Shown piece after piece: positions 38,801 through 52,600 of a stretch of 64,000 nucleotides of DNA. A program made the position numbers and the translations under genes. Source of the DNA: Rotaria sp. Silwood1 (taxonomy: Eukaryota; Rotifera; Eurotatoria; Philodinida; Philodinidae); contig CAJNOP010000001.1 of assembly GCA_905250075.1 (NCBI GenBank), forward strand, positions 1,815,912 through 1,879,911, read 5' to 3'. The number at the start of each line of letters is the position of its first letter. Positions within the stretch are counted from its first letter, which is position 1. The notes beneath the pieces were generated by a model, which was not told where the DNA came from, did no database searches, and worked only from the letters and a program-made list of their open reading frames with translations.

Positions 38801-40542
38801 AAATAATCACTGTAGATTATAAAATGAAAATTTTTCTTAGATTTATTTAGTGAACACAATCTTCACTAGAAAAATATCATCATTAATCATATTTTAAAAA
38901 TTTCTTAGTTTATCTCCAATAAAAAAAAAGCAATCTCGTATGAAAGATTCAAATATCATACACTAATCATTAATCATTTTTTATTCTGATCTCTGGAAAA
39001 AATTTATTTTCTCTTTTTTTATCAATAAGATAATTATACTTTTCATCACATTGTACCGAAACGTATAAATCATTTTAGTTCTTCTTTTGTTTTTTTCTTT
39101 TCGAATAATAAATGTTTCATAGTGCATAACACATTATCGATCTTTTCTCGTTATTTTTTCTTTTAAAAACAAAGATTGGATGATTTTTTTTTATAAATAA
39201 TATCCTTCGTTTTAACTTACATAAAATATTTTGCTCAAATTTTTTGTTTTTGTGTATTATCAAAATCAAATTAGTATAGTATGGGTTGTGCAATAATAAA
39301 TCATAGTTATAATTCTAGCACATCACAATGCCTAATGTTTTTCTTTTAGTGAACATGTCATGTCCTAATAGTAGTTGTTCCGATTGGAATAAAGTTGATT
39401 ATCATGCATGATTGAATGATTTCATTGCAATTTGTGTAAATTACCATTTGAAACATAAAAAAATTTATCACTTCAACTAAAAAAAAATCTATTTCACATT
39501 TCAATGAATTCTAAATTATGTTAATTGAGAAAAATTTATTCACATTTTATCTGGTTTGCATATTATATATCTCAAGGAATTTCAAATTCATAAAAATCAG
39601 ATTTTTTTTTCTTCTTCTATCTTTTACAACTTAATAATAATAATAAATTTTAACTAAATTTAGCCTCTTTAATGATTTCAGTCGTTTTTAATCTAATAAA
39701 TCGTCACAATAGAAAAACAAATTTTCATTGGTATACCTAATTAACTTTTGTCTATATTTTTGAATCATTGTTTTTATAATGACATTCAAGTTAATTGAAA
39801 ATAATCAATCATGCATCATCGATTAATATATTTCACTCGTTGATATGTGATATACATGTTGAGAAGATGAAGTAAAGTATGAATAGTCTAATCACAAATG
39901 AACGGTTGCATTATTGATTATACTGAACAACATTACACCGACGCCATAGGCCTGTCAAGTGACTTCCGTCATAATATGATCGCTTACTTCTTGAGACATT
40001 GTAGTGTGAAACATATACACATACGTTCAAAATAAAACAAAAGCAAGACTAAGCTAGTTCTTTTCATTGCTGCGTTATGCAGTCAGTGATCACCAACATA
40101 ATGTATATATATGTATGATCTAAGTAAGTTTTTTTCTTAACATAAATTCTGTTTGAGTAACTATAAAGGCGAATAGATGAAAGAAAAGAAAACACATATT
40201 GCACATCAGCTAAGATTCGAATATCAATCGTCGGTCATCTGTCGCCTCTAAACAAATCTTTTTCTGTTCGTCTTTTGTAGTGTCGCGGTGAAAAACCTTG
40301 ATTGAAAACATTGATAACAGTTGTGGGTCTCTTTTTTTGTCTCCGACAAAATATATTTATAACAGAAAAAAAAAGGATTTGAACATTCCTTTTTTTTTGT
40401 CATCACTATTATATCAATCCGAAGGTTTGTACCTTCTTTATTATATATATTATTGTTGAGGAACACATCAAGAGTTTTCCTCATTCAATTTTTTGTTTTT
40501 CGTGTTATTGAGCATTTTATTATCTTCAACTTCACTTGAACA
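35898..40542. other. Long intergenic region
   Basis: About 4.6 kb of AT-rich DNA without a supported gene. It includes a (TA)n run at about 36170-36184 and the R2 repeat copy at 36415-36680. Open frames here are short and low-complexity. Confidence 0.4.
36415..36680 (+). repeat. Dispersed repeat (family R2, copy 2)
   Basis: Second copy of the repeat seen at 19080-19320, with the same landmark order. It shows that the family is not confined to introns. Confidence 0.6.
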
Positions 40543-40591
40543 ATGAAATTAATACCATCATTTCGATTACGTTCATTGGGTCTTGGTCATT
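40543..40591 (+). CDS. Candidate first exon of the PDZ gene
   Basis: ATG at 40543 opens 16 codons (MKLIPSFRLRSLGLGH) and ends at a consensus donor GTAAGTAC (40592) in phase 1. An acceptor ATAG ending at 43629 would join it in frame to NFQEMIKMQDI of the PDZ gene. The match of phase has a one-in-three chance of being accidental and the intron would be 3 kb, so this is tentative. Confidence 0.25.
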
Positions 40592-43500
40592 GTAAGTACT
40601 TGAATACTATCTAATTGATATAGTGTAATTTTTGGTTTTTTTTTTATTTGAACAAACTAATTTATATAAGCATAGGTTGCATCTTAATCTGCATTTCTTT
40701 TTTGTTTTATGTAATAAACTAATACTTATATCCTTGAGTAGAACAAAGGTGTACATCTAGGGAGAAAGTATTTTAGACATAATGTCAAGGATTTAACAAT
40801 CATTTTTCTTTCTTTCTTTTTTCTCTTATGCGATATTCCAGCTGCTGCTGCTACTACTACTAGACAGAACCCGATGACACAACTCATTATATGATCGTTT
40901 TCTATTCTATGATGGACAGTTATGTGTGAAGAGAATACAGTAAGAGTTGATTACTTGAAGAGAAGAAAAAAGAAAAGAAAAAAAAAAAAAAGAAAGAAAT
41001 CACTTGAATCGACGATACCGGTCATCGTCTGATAAATACATTTGCATTATAAGACCAAATTAATTAGACAAGTTGTAGTAATAGTACAGATGCTTGTCGT
41101 CATTATTCTTGTTCTTGTTGTTATTGAGCATCCTTTCAATCATATTTGCATGTGTACGATTCCATTGAACGGAACAAATGAGTCAAATGAATGCATTGTA
41201 AAATGTTAGTTATTGATGAATGTTCCGACGAGTTTCAATGACAAATGAAGATCGATGCTAGTTAAAGACATTCAATGCTCTTTTACTTTCACCTTTCATA
41301 GTGCAACTCAATGCATAAATGTATGTAAAATGGGATCAATGAACGTGTGTGTATGACAAACATGATGTTGATGTTATAATTTTTTCTCATGTTTGATGAT
41401 GTCTACTTAGTCGTTATACATGCTAAAAGCGCGTGCCGGGTTCCTTTTTCTTTTTTTTTTATATTTTGTTATCGTTAATTCAATGGATGAACTGCAAATT
41501 ACCCTGCTCTCCTTTCTGGCAATACAGCAAAAAAATGTATGTGAGACAGATGGTCAATTGTACAAAGCTCATCCTTTTGTGTGAATATGCGTATGTTGCA
41601 TGTGTGTATGATTTTTTTCTCTCCCTCTTTCTCTCTCTCTCTCTCTCTCTGTCGACTCTTCTTCTATAGCTTTACAGACATCATAGCATTGATCAATATG
41701 AATAGAGAAAGAAAATGCAAACGAGTGAGTAACACGAAGAAAAAAAGACAAACGACGTTTTTAACTCTAGTGTGAAGTGTAATAAATACTAAGAAGGGAA
41801 AAAAACCAAAGAGAAATGGCATGACAACCATTAAATAAAGTTCGTCAAAAGATGGTTTCAATAATTGCACATGTTTATGTTCTCTTTGATTTTTTTTCTC
41901 TCTGTTAAAATAACATAAATGTTTCAACAAAAAAATCAGTTACATATTATTATATATGAAAGTAAACTCCTTTCCGACCAACGGCAACGTGCTCATCCAC
42001 TGAATATTTCTGAGTAAGATAAAAATGTAACATAGTATAAATGAAGAGTAAACGAAAGATTCCTACTGATTGAACACGTTTTGTATGTGTGTAATCTTCT
42101 GTTGATAAATGGATCGGTCAATGAAAGGACACCCGCCTCCCATCTCCTTTTTCTTCATCTTAGTCTTCTTTACTTGAAGTAAATATACATAAAAATGTTC
42201 ATTCATATAAACAGAGTGTAAGATTAAAGAGAGAAGAGCAAATGATAAAAATCATCATCTATATAACTATTATTACTTCAAGAGAATGTATAAATGTCTA
42301 TGCATGTTCGATTATGCAAAAAAAAAAAAAGAAGGTTCACGGGCAAATTCAAATGATTTAACTCGAAACGACATTTCGGTCTGCGCTTCATAAAAAATAA
42401 CATTGATTGTAGTCGTTCGATAACTTATGTGTTATATGTGTGTCTCGTCGTGTTCAAAAAGACCGAGAAATTATTATTATTATAATTATTATCGCATGTT
42501 TCTTTTCGTGATCTATTTTTTTGCTTTGTGACGAGACAGACACACATAAATATAAAAAATGAAAGTTAAATATCATACACCTTGCTTTTGCCCTTTTCTT
42601 CATTTAATTTATATTAAGTGAAGAACAAATGAAAGAAGAATATCATTTAGTAAGTTATTATATTGTTTTTGTTCTTTTGATACTTGCTCCAGATTGATTA
42701 TCATCTTTTCTTTTTTACATATCTCATACATATATATTTGTATCAATGGTTGATTGTCTCTCATGTCAGAGTTGTTGTGGGAGTTTACGTTCTACTAAAC
42801 TTTATCCAAAAGAAAAACGACCTCTATCAAGGAAACGTGCTGCTCAAAAACTTTATCTACAAAAACAAATTCAGAACAGTAATATTAATAAAAGTAAGTA
42901 AATACGCTTTTTTTTTTCTTTTTATTGCTTTACATATGACATTAATTAATTCTATCGGACTATGATATGATGTAATAACAAAATGTAACTTGAGAATTTC
43001 ACATATGTTTACGCATTGTTTCGAGAAGAAACAAAATTCGTTGTAAAGCTTTTTATTTTTACATTTATCCATTGTATATATGAATTTAATTATGGAATAA
43101 TAATTTATTATTAAAAAAATATTAAGATTTTCTAATTGATTAGAACAAATATAAGACTTGAACTTTTATATCACGTTTTTTTTTGTGATTTCATAATTGA
43201 TAATTTCATTTTGGTTTTTTGCTCGTTGTGTTGTTTTTAATAAGTGGATTATATTTAAAGCATATGCTTTTAAATGATTAGATCATCATTATTTGCATCA
43301 GCCGGAAGCTGATTATGCACTTATTTCTGTCGAGACATGTATTTGTATAGTCATTATTTCGACAACAACAATAATAACAACAACACTAGCCTTCATTCAT
43401 AGACGAACGATAGAGTTGATCCGCTTTAATCAATTCAGTTGATCATCTTCTGTTGTTCGTTCGCCTTGCCTATCCGATCGTCGTAATTAGTCTCTTTTTC

Positions 43501-43629
43501 TTTTTCTTTTGTTATTCGGTAAAGATCACTATTGTACATAGAGAAGAAAAATGAGAAGATTAGTATCATGTCATTGTCTTAAACTTTAACTTAACTACTA
43601 CAAGAGAAGGTAACAACAATTGAATATAG
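40592..43629. other. Non-coding stretch upstream of the PDZ gene
   Basis: Either an intron or the promoter region. It contains a (CT)n run at 41628-41650 and many simple AT-rich tracts. No convincing exon was found between the two ends. Confidence 0.35.
41628..41650 (+). repeat. (CT)n microsatellite
   Basis: About ten uninterrupted CT units preceded by CTCTCCCTCTTT. Confidence 0.85.
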
Positions 43630-43643
43630 TCAATTTTCAAGAG

Positions 43644-46600
43644 ATGATCAAAATGCAAGACATTAAACAAGGTTCATATAGTTATCATCGATTACATGAA
43701 AAGATTGCACTTGTTTCACTACTTATGAAAGAGATGAGAGAAGAGAAGCACCAGCAGCAGCAGCAGCATTCGCAAGGTTTTTTTCTTTCATCTACCAAGA
43801 AACGTTTGGGTATTTCTTTTTTAATTTTATTTTTTTCTTTGTTCTTTTTTTTTTTATAAATTATTCATCTTCTATTTATTTAGGTACGTTTTCATGTGAC
43901 AGTTTAAGTTGTGTAAGTAGTAATGTACAGTCTAAAACGAAACATCGGGATGTTAATAATAATAAAAATAATAATAATAACAATAATATGTCAACATCAA
44001 TGGCAGATGAACAGAATCATGTACTGGAATTTTATATATTTAATGTTAGTCATGAACGTAATCTTAATTTAACAATTGATTCAAATGATAAACGTTTATT
44101 TATTTTTTACCATATTTCTAATGGTTTATATACAATTGGAATTAGAAATGGTATGTTAAATTTATGTGCTAATTTCTTTTTCTTGTTAGTACTAAGATAG
44201 CATATCAGAAAATGTTACTTAATTGTATTTTTGGTCTATTCATTTAAATATGTTTTTGTCATTGAAGCAGATAGAATGATGTGATTCAGTAAATGTGTAT
44301 TACCCACTAGGGCATTCGAGAAATGACTGCTCGTTGTTTCTTTCTTTCTTTTCTCGTTCTTTTTCTTTTCTTCTCATCATTCATTCTTTCTTTTCTTTTG
44401 ACATTTTGCCCATAAAAGACGTCGTACGCCGCGTCTATACTGAAAAAAAAACGCTTAACCGGCAACTAAGTCACAGAACATAGCTACAGTAATAGCGTTA
44501 TTTCTCTTTATATAATATATATGCGTTTGTGCGCGTGTCATTGCTGATCCTTAGACGAAAACGCGAGCATAAAATTTGCGTGTTCTATGCTATTTTCTGT
44601 GAGCAATAATCACGATTATTTAATGAAGATATACGCAAAGTTTTTCATACAATTCTTATGATAAATTACTATCATATTTATTTTTACAATGTCTGAAACA
44701 TCAACAATGTTTTAATTCAATGTACAATCAAAGAAACCTTGACGATAACAATAAAAAAAAGCAAACAGTAACTTTAACAACTCGACGTGTTTTTATGCGT
44801 TTTTATCATTCACGTTATCATCAAAAATATGGTGTGTTTTTAATTTTACTTGGCTTTTTTATTTTTGCCTATCTTATTTTTAAACAAATGTTACACGAAC
44901 CATACGAACCAACATTGATACTTGATAATGAGCGACATTTATTTATTCGTTTGTTTAAAACAAATGATGCACATAGAAAAAAAATTCATCCATTTCGAAT
45001 TTTAAGTGGCTCATTACATTATTTTCGTGTTTTACCACAATTATGGTCTGATCGTATTGAAAAAATGAAACAAGCAGGTTTAAATACAATTGAAACATAT
45101 ATTCCATGGAATTTACATGAACCAGAAATGGGAAATTATAAATTCAATGAAGGCCTAACTGATTTAGTTAGTTTTTTAAAATTAGTTCATCAGCATGAAA
45201 TGTTCACAATAATTCGTCCATCAGGTAATATTAAAATTTCTGTTTTTTTTTGTATCAAATCTTTATATAAATATTGATTTAGGTTATATTTGCGCTGAAT
45301 GGGAATGGGGTGGTTTACCAAGTTGGTTATTACAAGATGATCAAATGCGTATTCGTACAACGCATTCAAATTTTATAAAAGCATTGAAAAATTATTATTC
45401 AGTTTTATTACCTATTTTATCTGAACATCAATATAATCGACATGGACAAGGTTCTATAATTGCATTTCAAATTGAAAATGAATATGGAAGTTATGGTAAT
45501 GATAAAAATTACCTTGAAGCAATACGTTCAATGTATATTGAATGTGGTCTCAATGAATTATTTTTTACATCAGATGGTAGACATGATTTTTCGAAAGGTT
45601 CCTTAGACAATGTATGGGAAACAGTTAATTTTCAAAGAAATGTTAAAGAAAATATTGAAAAATTAATTGAATTTCGTCCAACTCAACATCTTATGATAAC
45701 TGAATATTGGACTGGTTGGTTTGATTATTGGGGTGGAAAACATCAGACAGGTCAAAATGGCGAATATACTGCAAAAGAATTTGAAAAAGATCTTGAAGAA
45801 ATTTTACTTAATTCTAAATATGAAATATCAATTAATTTTTATATGTTTTTTGGTGGTACAAATTTTGGATTTACTAGCGGTGGACATCATTTTCCATCAA
45901 AAAATTATGCACCACTTGTTACATCATATGATTATGATGCACCATTAAATGAATCAGGTGATCCAACAGAAAAATATTTTGTTATACAAAATATTTTAAA
46001 AAAATTCTATGAACAAAATCCACAATTAATTATTTATAATCATGAACGTATAACTGACGATACATTTGAAATAATTCAACCTAAAATATCAAAAAAGGTT
46101 TCTTATGGAAAAATAAATATATTCGGTTATAAAACATTTGAACAGATACTCAATGATGATATTTTAACAAATCAATATCATGTCTACGATGGTCCTTTAA
46201 ATATGGAACAAATTAAAGCTGATAATAAAACAATTGGTGCATCACAAGGTTTTATTGTTTATACAAATAACAATATTCAAAATTTATTAAAACAAAATGA
46301 AGAACATTATATAGTAATAACAGCTATTGCAGATAATGCTATTATACTTGCTAATGGAAAAGTGATCCATAAATCTTTACATACAGAAAATTCATTTCGA
46401 TTTAATGTACCACCAGATACATCTAAATTAACAATTATTGTAGAAAATATGGGACGTATTAATTATGGTCCTACACTTGATCATAGTCGAAAAGGCATTT
46501 TAGATAAAGTATTATTTAACAATAAAATTGAATTAAAAGAATGGACAGTACATGTATTAGGATTTCGTCAAGGTATGTCAAGTATTACAGATTGGAATAA

Positions 46601-49600
46601 ATTAACAATTAATGATACAGATGATAAAAAAATTAATGATCTTAATAATGGTCCACAATTATTTTATGCTCCATTTGAAATTGAGAATGAAAAATCAATA
46701 CAAGATACATATTTAGCATTCAATGGTCAATGGTCTAAAGGTGTTGCATTTGTAAATGGTTTTAATATAGGAAGATATTGGAGTATTGGACCACAACTTA
46801 CATTATATATTCCAAAAGAATTATTATTTAAAGGTTTTAATCAAATACAATTATTTGAATTATATACATATGGAAAATCTATTGAACTTGTCGATACACC
46901 TGTGATCAATGCGTGATAGTTGTTTTTTTTTATTAGAACAGTTCGATTCGTTGTTTGCTTTACCATTATTATATTTACTATTTTGAACTCGATTGAAACG
47001 ATATCCATATAGTTGAAAACTTTTTTCTATTTTAATTTTTGCGCAAACTCTATGCTTCTCGTTGTTAAGGTCAGAAAGATAGATATATTTCATAGAAACT
47101 AGAGGATAAATTAACATCAAATCAATGAATTATTTTATGAATTCATTTACATGAACAATTCGATAGAATCTATATTTAGTAACAAAAAAGTGTTCGTGAG
47201 ACACAATACTCATGAGCTGTCTTATATAGTTCTCATATCATAGTCATGATTTTTTTTCTTCTCAGTTTATGTTTTGATATATTTAACGCTTGATATATTT
47301 GAACGAGAGAACACAATTACATAATATGTTTTATTTTTATTTAGTTTAGTTAGAAATAATACAAGACAAAGAAAAAAGACTAACAGAAATTGAACATGTC
47401 ATTTAGGTACGAATGTTTAATATTTTTGAGTATTAAATGATGATTACGAATGAGTAATTCTTACATCAATAACTTTCATACGATAGATTGATTAGAAATT
47501 AATTTTGTTACTATTTCAAATTATTGAATATAAGTAATGAATTTAATGTTCACTGCAAGGTGAAAATCTCTCTGCATATGAACGCCTCTTTATACTGGAT
47601 ACTCTATAAGTCATCCAAACGAATTTTTGCCAGGAATATGCCTCTCTAATATGAGTATTTCCTTATTGTGAGCAATGGGCGCTCTTTCTGGTGCCATAAG
47701 CAATAAAAACTTCTCTAATATAAGCAACATATGTTCTATCACTTACACATTGGACGAGAAAAAAAAATGATGTTATTTGTATTGCGTTATAATAAACAAT
47801 TATGAGACGCATATAAAAATTAGATCTATTAACCGTACATATTTAAAAGAAAAAAAAAACAATACTAAGCAAACAGTAGCAGTGCTTCGTGCAACATCTC
47901 ACCAGTTTTTATATTAACAGCTAGTAACATTAAATCATGTCAACCTGTGTTGATATACAAACAATTAAACAAGTTGAACTAATAAATTGATGGAAAGAAG
48001 AAAAGGATCACTTCATGTAGTCTAAAACCAAATACAATTGAACGCTTTTAGGTTACAAAAAAAGAAACTGAAAATCTTCCCAATGTTAAATATCTTTGTT
48101 AAGTCAGTTCTTTCGACAAGTTCTGACAGTGCGCAAAGTAGTGAGATTTTATGTATATGGTAATAACAATTGTTATTTTGTCTTTATTAAACAACGCTAA
48201 CACACAAGATCCTTCATATATAAAAATCTCATTGTCTTTTTTTGTCCATATCTCATTGAAATTTGCATATCTGTATACAATAATGATCCTAAGTATGTCA
48301 ATTAAACTTTTTGTCATATAACATTGACACTGTTCGTCCAAATAATGATCATATGAAAAAAGAGCATGTATTTAATCGACGACATTCTTTTTTTTTTTTG
48401 TTTGCTCATACATATAAAAAATTCAAGGATACACTAACACTTCATTGACAAGTTAATTTATTCAGATATTTACATACATATAAAGTTTATTGAACTTCTT
48501 TGAAAAAAAATATTACACGAAAAGAAATAAACTTTAAAACACAAATATTGAATCTAGTGTTTTAGCCAGATTCAATCTTTCACAAGGGCAAACAACTGCT
48601 TTAGGGGCATAGACATATTGTACATGCTACAATGATTACAAAGTCCAAAAAGGCATTGCCCTCTCGATTCCCTCATTGAATAAAATACTGATTCGATCAT
48701 CGATTTAGCAAATTAATTTGCATTGTTCCAACTTAAACTATCAATATTTAAGTTGAACAAGAAAAAACTAAGCAATAATACAAAAAAATTAAATATATTT
48801 TGAATGTTCTTTTGATCCTATCGAATATATTTATTAAATAATTCTCCAATACAATGGATTTCGTTCATTTAGTCTTGTATTTCATTCTGAAAAAAAATAA
48901 ATTGTTCTTGTTAATATTTATGAAAAATAGTCGTAATGACAAACTTTGGTCGAAATAAGTTTATTCAATAAATTATTTCTATTTAAACTGATTAAAAAGT
49001 CTAAATCTTGTTGAAATAATTTTTTTTTTGATTTTTGGTATTTTTAGGAGATATCCTAGTTTTTCTTAATGATAAGAATATTCTTAAATCTCCAATAACA
49101 TTAACAAATGATCATATTAAATCAGAATTTCTAACATTACGTCGACATAAAAAATCAATATCAATTGGTATATGTCGTTGTACAGAACGATCTCTGTTAA
49201 ATAATACAACTATAGAACACTTAAGTTCATTAACATTGGATGAATTTCAAAAATTATCTCTTGAACATTCATCAACACCATCACCTAATGAAAGTCGAAA
49301 ATCATTAACTATTACGGATGAAATTATAACAAATCCAGATTTGAAAACAATTTCAAATAAAAATAAATTATTACACGAACAACACCCTAAGCCATTGATT
49401 TATAAACGTAGTACAAGCCCAAATAGAGATAGCGGTTTTATTGAAACAGATGGTAAATATTACAATTAAGAAAAGGAATGGATATCCCCCCTGCAATATG
49501 TTCTAAAAGTTAATCAATTCGTAGAGAATATCTCTAAATGTATGAATAAGTTCTAACAGAAGTTATGAGTTTTAAAAAATTTGCTTATTTAATATTAGTA

Positions 49601-52600
49601 GAAAAACTATTCCTAATCAAGTTCTCTATTCTTAGAATGCTTTCTCAGAAAATTTTGTTTATGATAACTTGTTCAGTGAGTCTACTTCTGTGAAATGACA
49701 TATTTTTATTTTAGAAGATATGTCGTTTTCATGAAGTTAGAAGTTTCAAGATGTGTCTGAGGAGAAAGTCAAGCATATTATAAAAAAAAAGAGGTATTGT
49801 GAAATATTAAATGATACGCTTTAGTATCATTAACTTTCAATGAAACTCTGTATGTGCAAGTGCTCATCCATTAGGTATATTATCTCCTAGTTGTAAGACT
49901 ATTGGACGTTTTGTTGAAGAAATATCACAAAAAACTAATTGCTATCGTAATTGTGATATAAATTATATCATGCAAAAGCCACCGAAAAGATCTAAATTTT
50001 ACAATTCCAATTTCTTTTTCTTTACAGACTTATAACAGATCCTTTTAATTTGAACGTGATGCACAACTCACCTTTCTCACTTCTATATAGTGTTGATAAT
50101 AAAATGATCTGTCGTAACTCTATAACGAAAAACAATTTTTAATTCCAAAACTAAGATATCTTGAGTAATTTTTGCATGTTATAATATATAACAAAATTGC
50201 GACACTGTTCTACATTCAAAGTTTCATTGAAAACTAATGATGCGAATGGATATCATTTAACATTTTACAAAACTTCTATTTTTCACGGTATACTGAACTT
50301 CATCCTCAGACACATCTTGGAGGCTCCAACTTGAAGTGAACGACATTTTTTTCTAGAAGAAAAATATGTCATCTCATTGAGGTAAACTAATTGAACAAGT
50401 TTTAATGAATAAAATTTTTCTGCAAGGCATGGTAAGAGTAGAGAACATGGTGAAGGTTACTTTGTCTGCTGACATCAAATAAGCAAATTTTGCATAGCTT
50501 TTTACTCTTGTTAGAAGTTATTTAACTCAAAAGATATTGTAATATTCAAACACTTGGAAGTACTCTCTACAAATTGATCTTATTGGCGGGCATGTTGTAG
50601 CGAGTGCCATTGCCTTAAAATTAATAAAGTTATGTTTTATTATTTATATAAATGTTTAGGCACAAATACATCTATGTTAACAGATCGTAGTGTTACGTCA
50701 AATGGTAATAATAATAAACGTCGAAGTAAAATATCATTAGAAAGAAGTGAAGATGAATCAATGGATACACATAAATCACTTGATTCACTTCAACAATCTA
50801 TGCCAAAAATGATAACAATAGACCAAAGTAAAAAGAAACCATCAGGTTTGATGTGAGTAAAAAGAAGAAGAAAAGAATTCAAAAATTTTCAAAATAAATT
50901 CTTTTTTTTTGTTCATCGACAATTTAGTTATTCAATACAAAAACCTGATAAAACTGTTCGAAATCAAGATGATTTACCAATTCAAACTGTAACTGATGCA
51001 TGTTTTATTTATCGTCGTCAAGTTGTTAAACAAGATACGAGTGATGATGAAAAAGCAGCTATGATTCTTCGTGGTCGTGAAATAGCTTACGAAGCTGCAA
51101 ATGCACCAACAATTCCATCATCAATGCCAAATTATACACGCGATCAAATTCGAGAACTTTATGGTGAATTAGATAAAAAAACACGTCGTTTACAAGATGA
51201 TGAATATATATATCAATCATCAATAACAAATTCACCGAATGGCAAACATCAATGGAAATTAGCCTCACCAACAACTGCAAAAAAAATTAATGAATGTCCA
51301 TTACCAAAATTTCGTCTTGATAAAACTCCTGAACATGATGAAACATTGCTTATGGCTGCATATTTATCAACAGGTATAACGAATCCACGAATAAAACCAA
51401 TTGTACCTATTGATAATTTTCATACAGTAATGATGAATGCAAGTGCAAAAGTTAATGAATGGGCAAATACTAATGAAATATATTTAACACCAATTAATAA
51501 AAATATTCTTCCTAATAATTTTCATACTTTAAATGATGATCCTTTAACAATGAGTACATCACCATTATTACTTGATGTTCAGTTTAATATAACACAACTT
51601 GCTGGTACACCAACCGATAATAATAATCGACCAACGTTTTTAGAAGTTGTTGAACAACAAACAATAGATCATTCAAATCAAAGTGTTCATAATCAAGAAA
51701 ATCGTCGTTCTATTCAACGACAACCAAATACAACAGATACAATATCATCATCACCTGATTCAAATGATATTGCTTTAGAAACAACACCATCAACACCTGG
51801 TTCATGTGGAATGTATCTTGAACCTTATATGCGTCGTGGTTATGATTTACCATCAGCTGATCATGATATACGAGATTCTTCATGGCAACATACTGATTAT
51901 GAGGATATTGATGAATCAATATTATCGATAAAAGATGTAAGTTTGATTTTTCTCGAGGGCAAAAGAATATATCAGATAAGCACAACTATCATATATATAT
52001 ATATATATATTTCTTTCGGAGTGGCAAACATATATTTTTGGAAGTACAGATAGACACGTCGGGTCCCATATTTTCGAGTGCGAATCAAGGCTGCTAGCTC
52101 TGAAGTACAACGCATGGGAAGTAACGCCATCTCAAAGTATCGTGTCCGGGAGCTAACAGACCTGATTCGGATCCAGTCGAAAAATACTTTGATACGTTTG
52201 ATGAAATTTTCTAATCGGAATCATATAGTCGCCTCGAAGATAGGATATTTTTTTTTCTATTCAATGACTAGCGCATTCTACACATTTCTCCGACGACTAG
52301 AGCTCATAGAACCCAAGAACTTTGAAGGTAGATCCGACGATCTTCAAAGAACAAACTTCTGGAGAGTCAATTCAATATTCGATAGAAGTGCCGTTCGTTT
52401 AACCCCATACTATAGATAAAACACGGATACAATTAATTAAAAAGTCATTACATAAACTGGCATTAATTAATTTCAGAATAATTGATTAATATGGAATGTA
52501 ATTTATATCATATTATTTATAGTTCTAATTAAATTTTCTTTTATTAGATAACTCCAATTGAAAGTCCAACAACGCCAAAACTTGATACTAATGTTGTTTC

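Noticed and set aside
40850..40865. Repeat of GCT/ACT triplets as a coding homopolymer
   Set aside because: Very short, no open context, and outside any supported exon.
43921..43990. AAT repeat as a non-coding microsatellite
   Set aside because: It is in frame in PDZ exon 2, where it encodes an Asn run, so it is part of the coding sequence.
45721..45948. Alternative-frame ORF inside the beta-galactosidase gene
   Set aside because: Overlaps the GH35 catalytic core in another frame and has no coding signal of its own.
52078..52419. 113-codon frame in PDZ intron 5 as a gene
   Set aside because: It lies in a dispersed repeat whose other copy is full of stops, with no known protein similarity.
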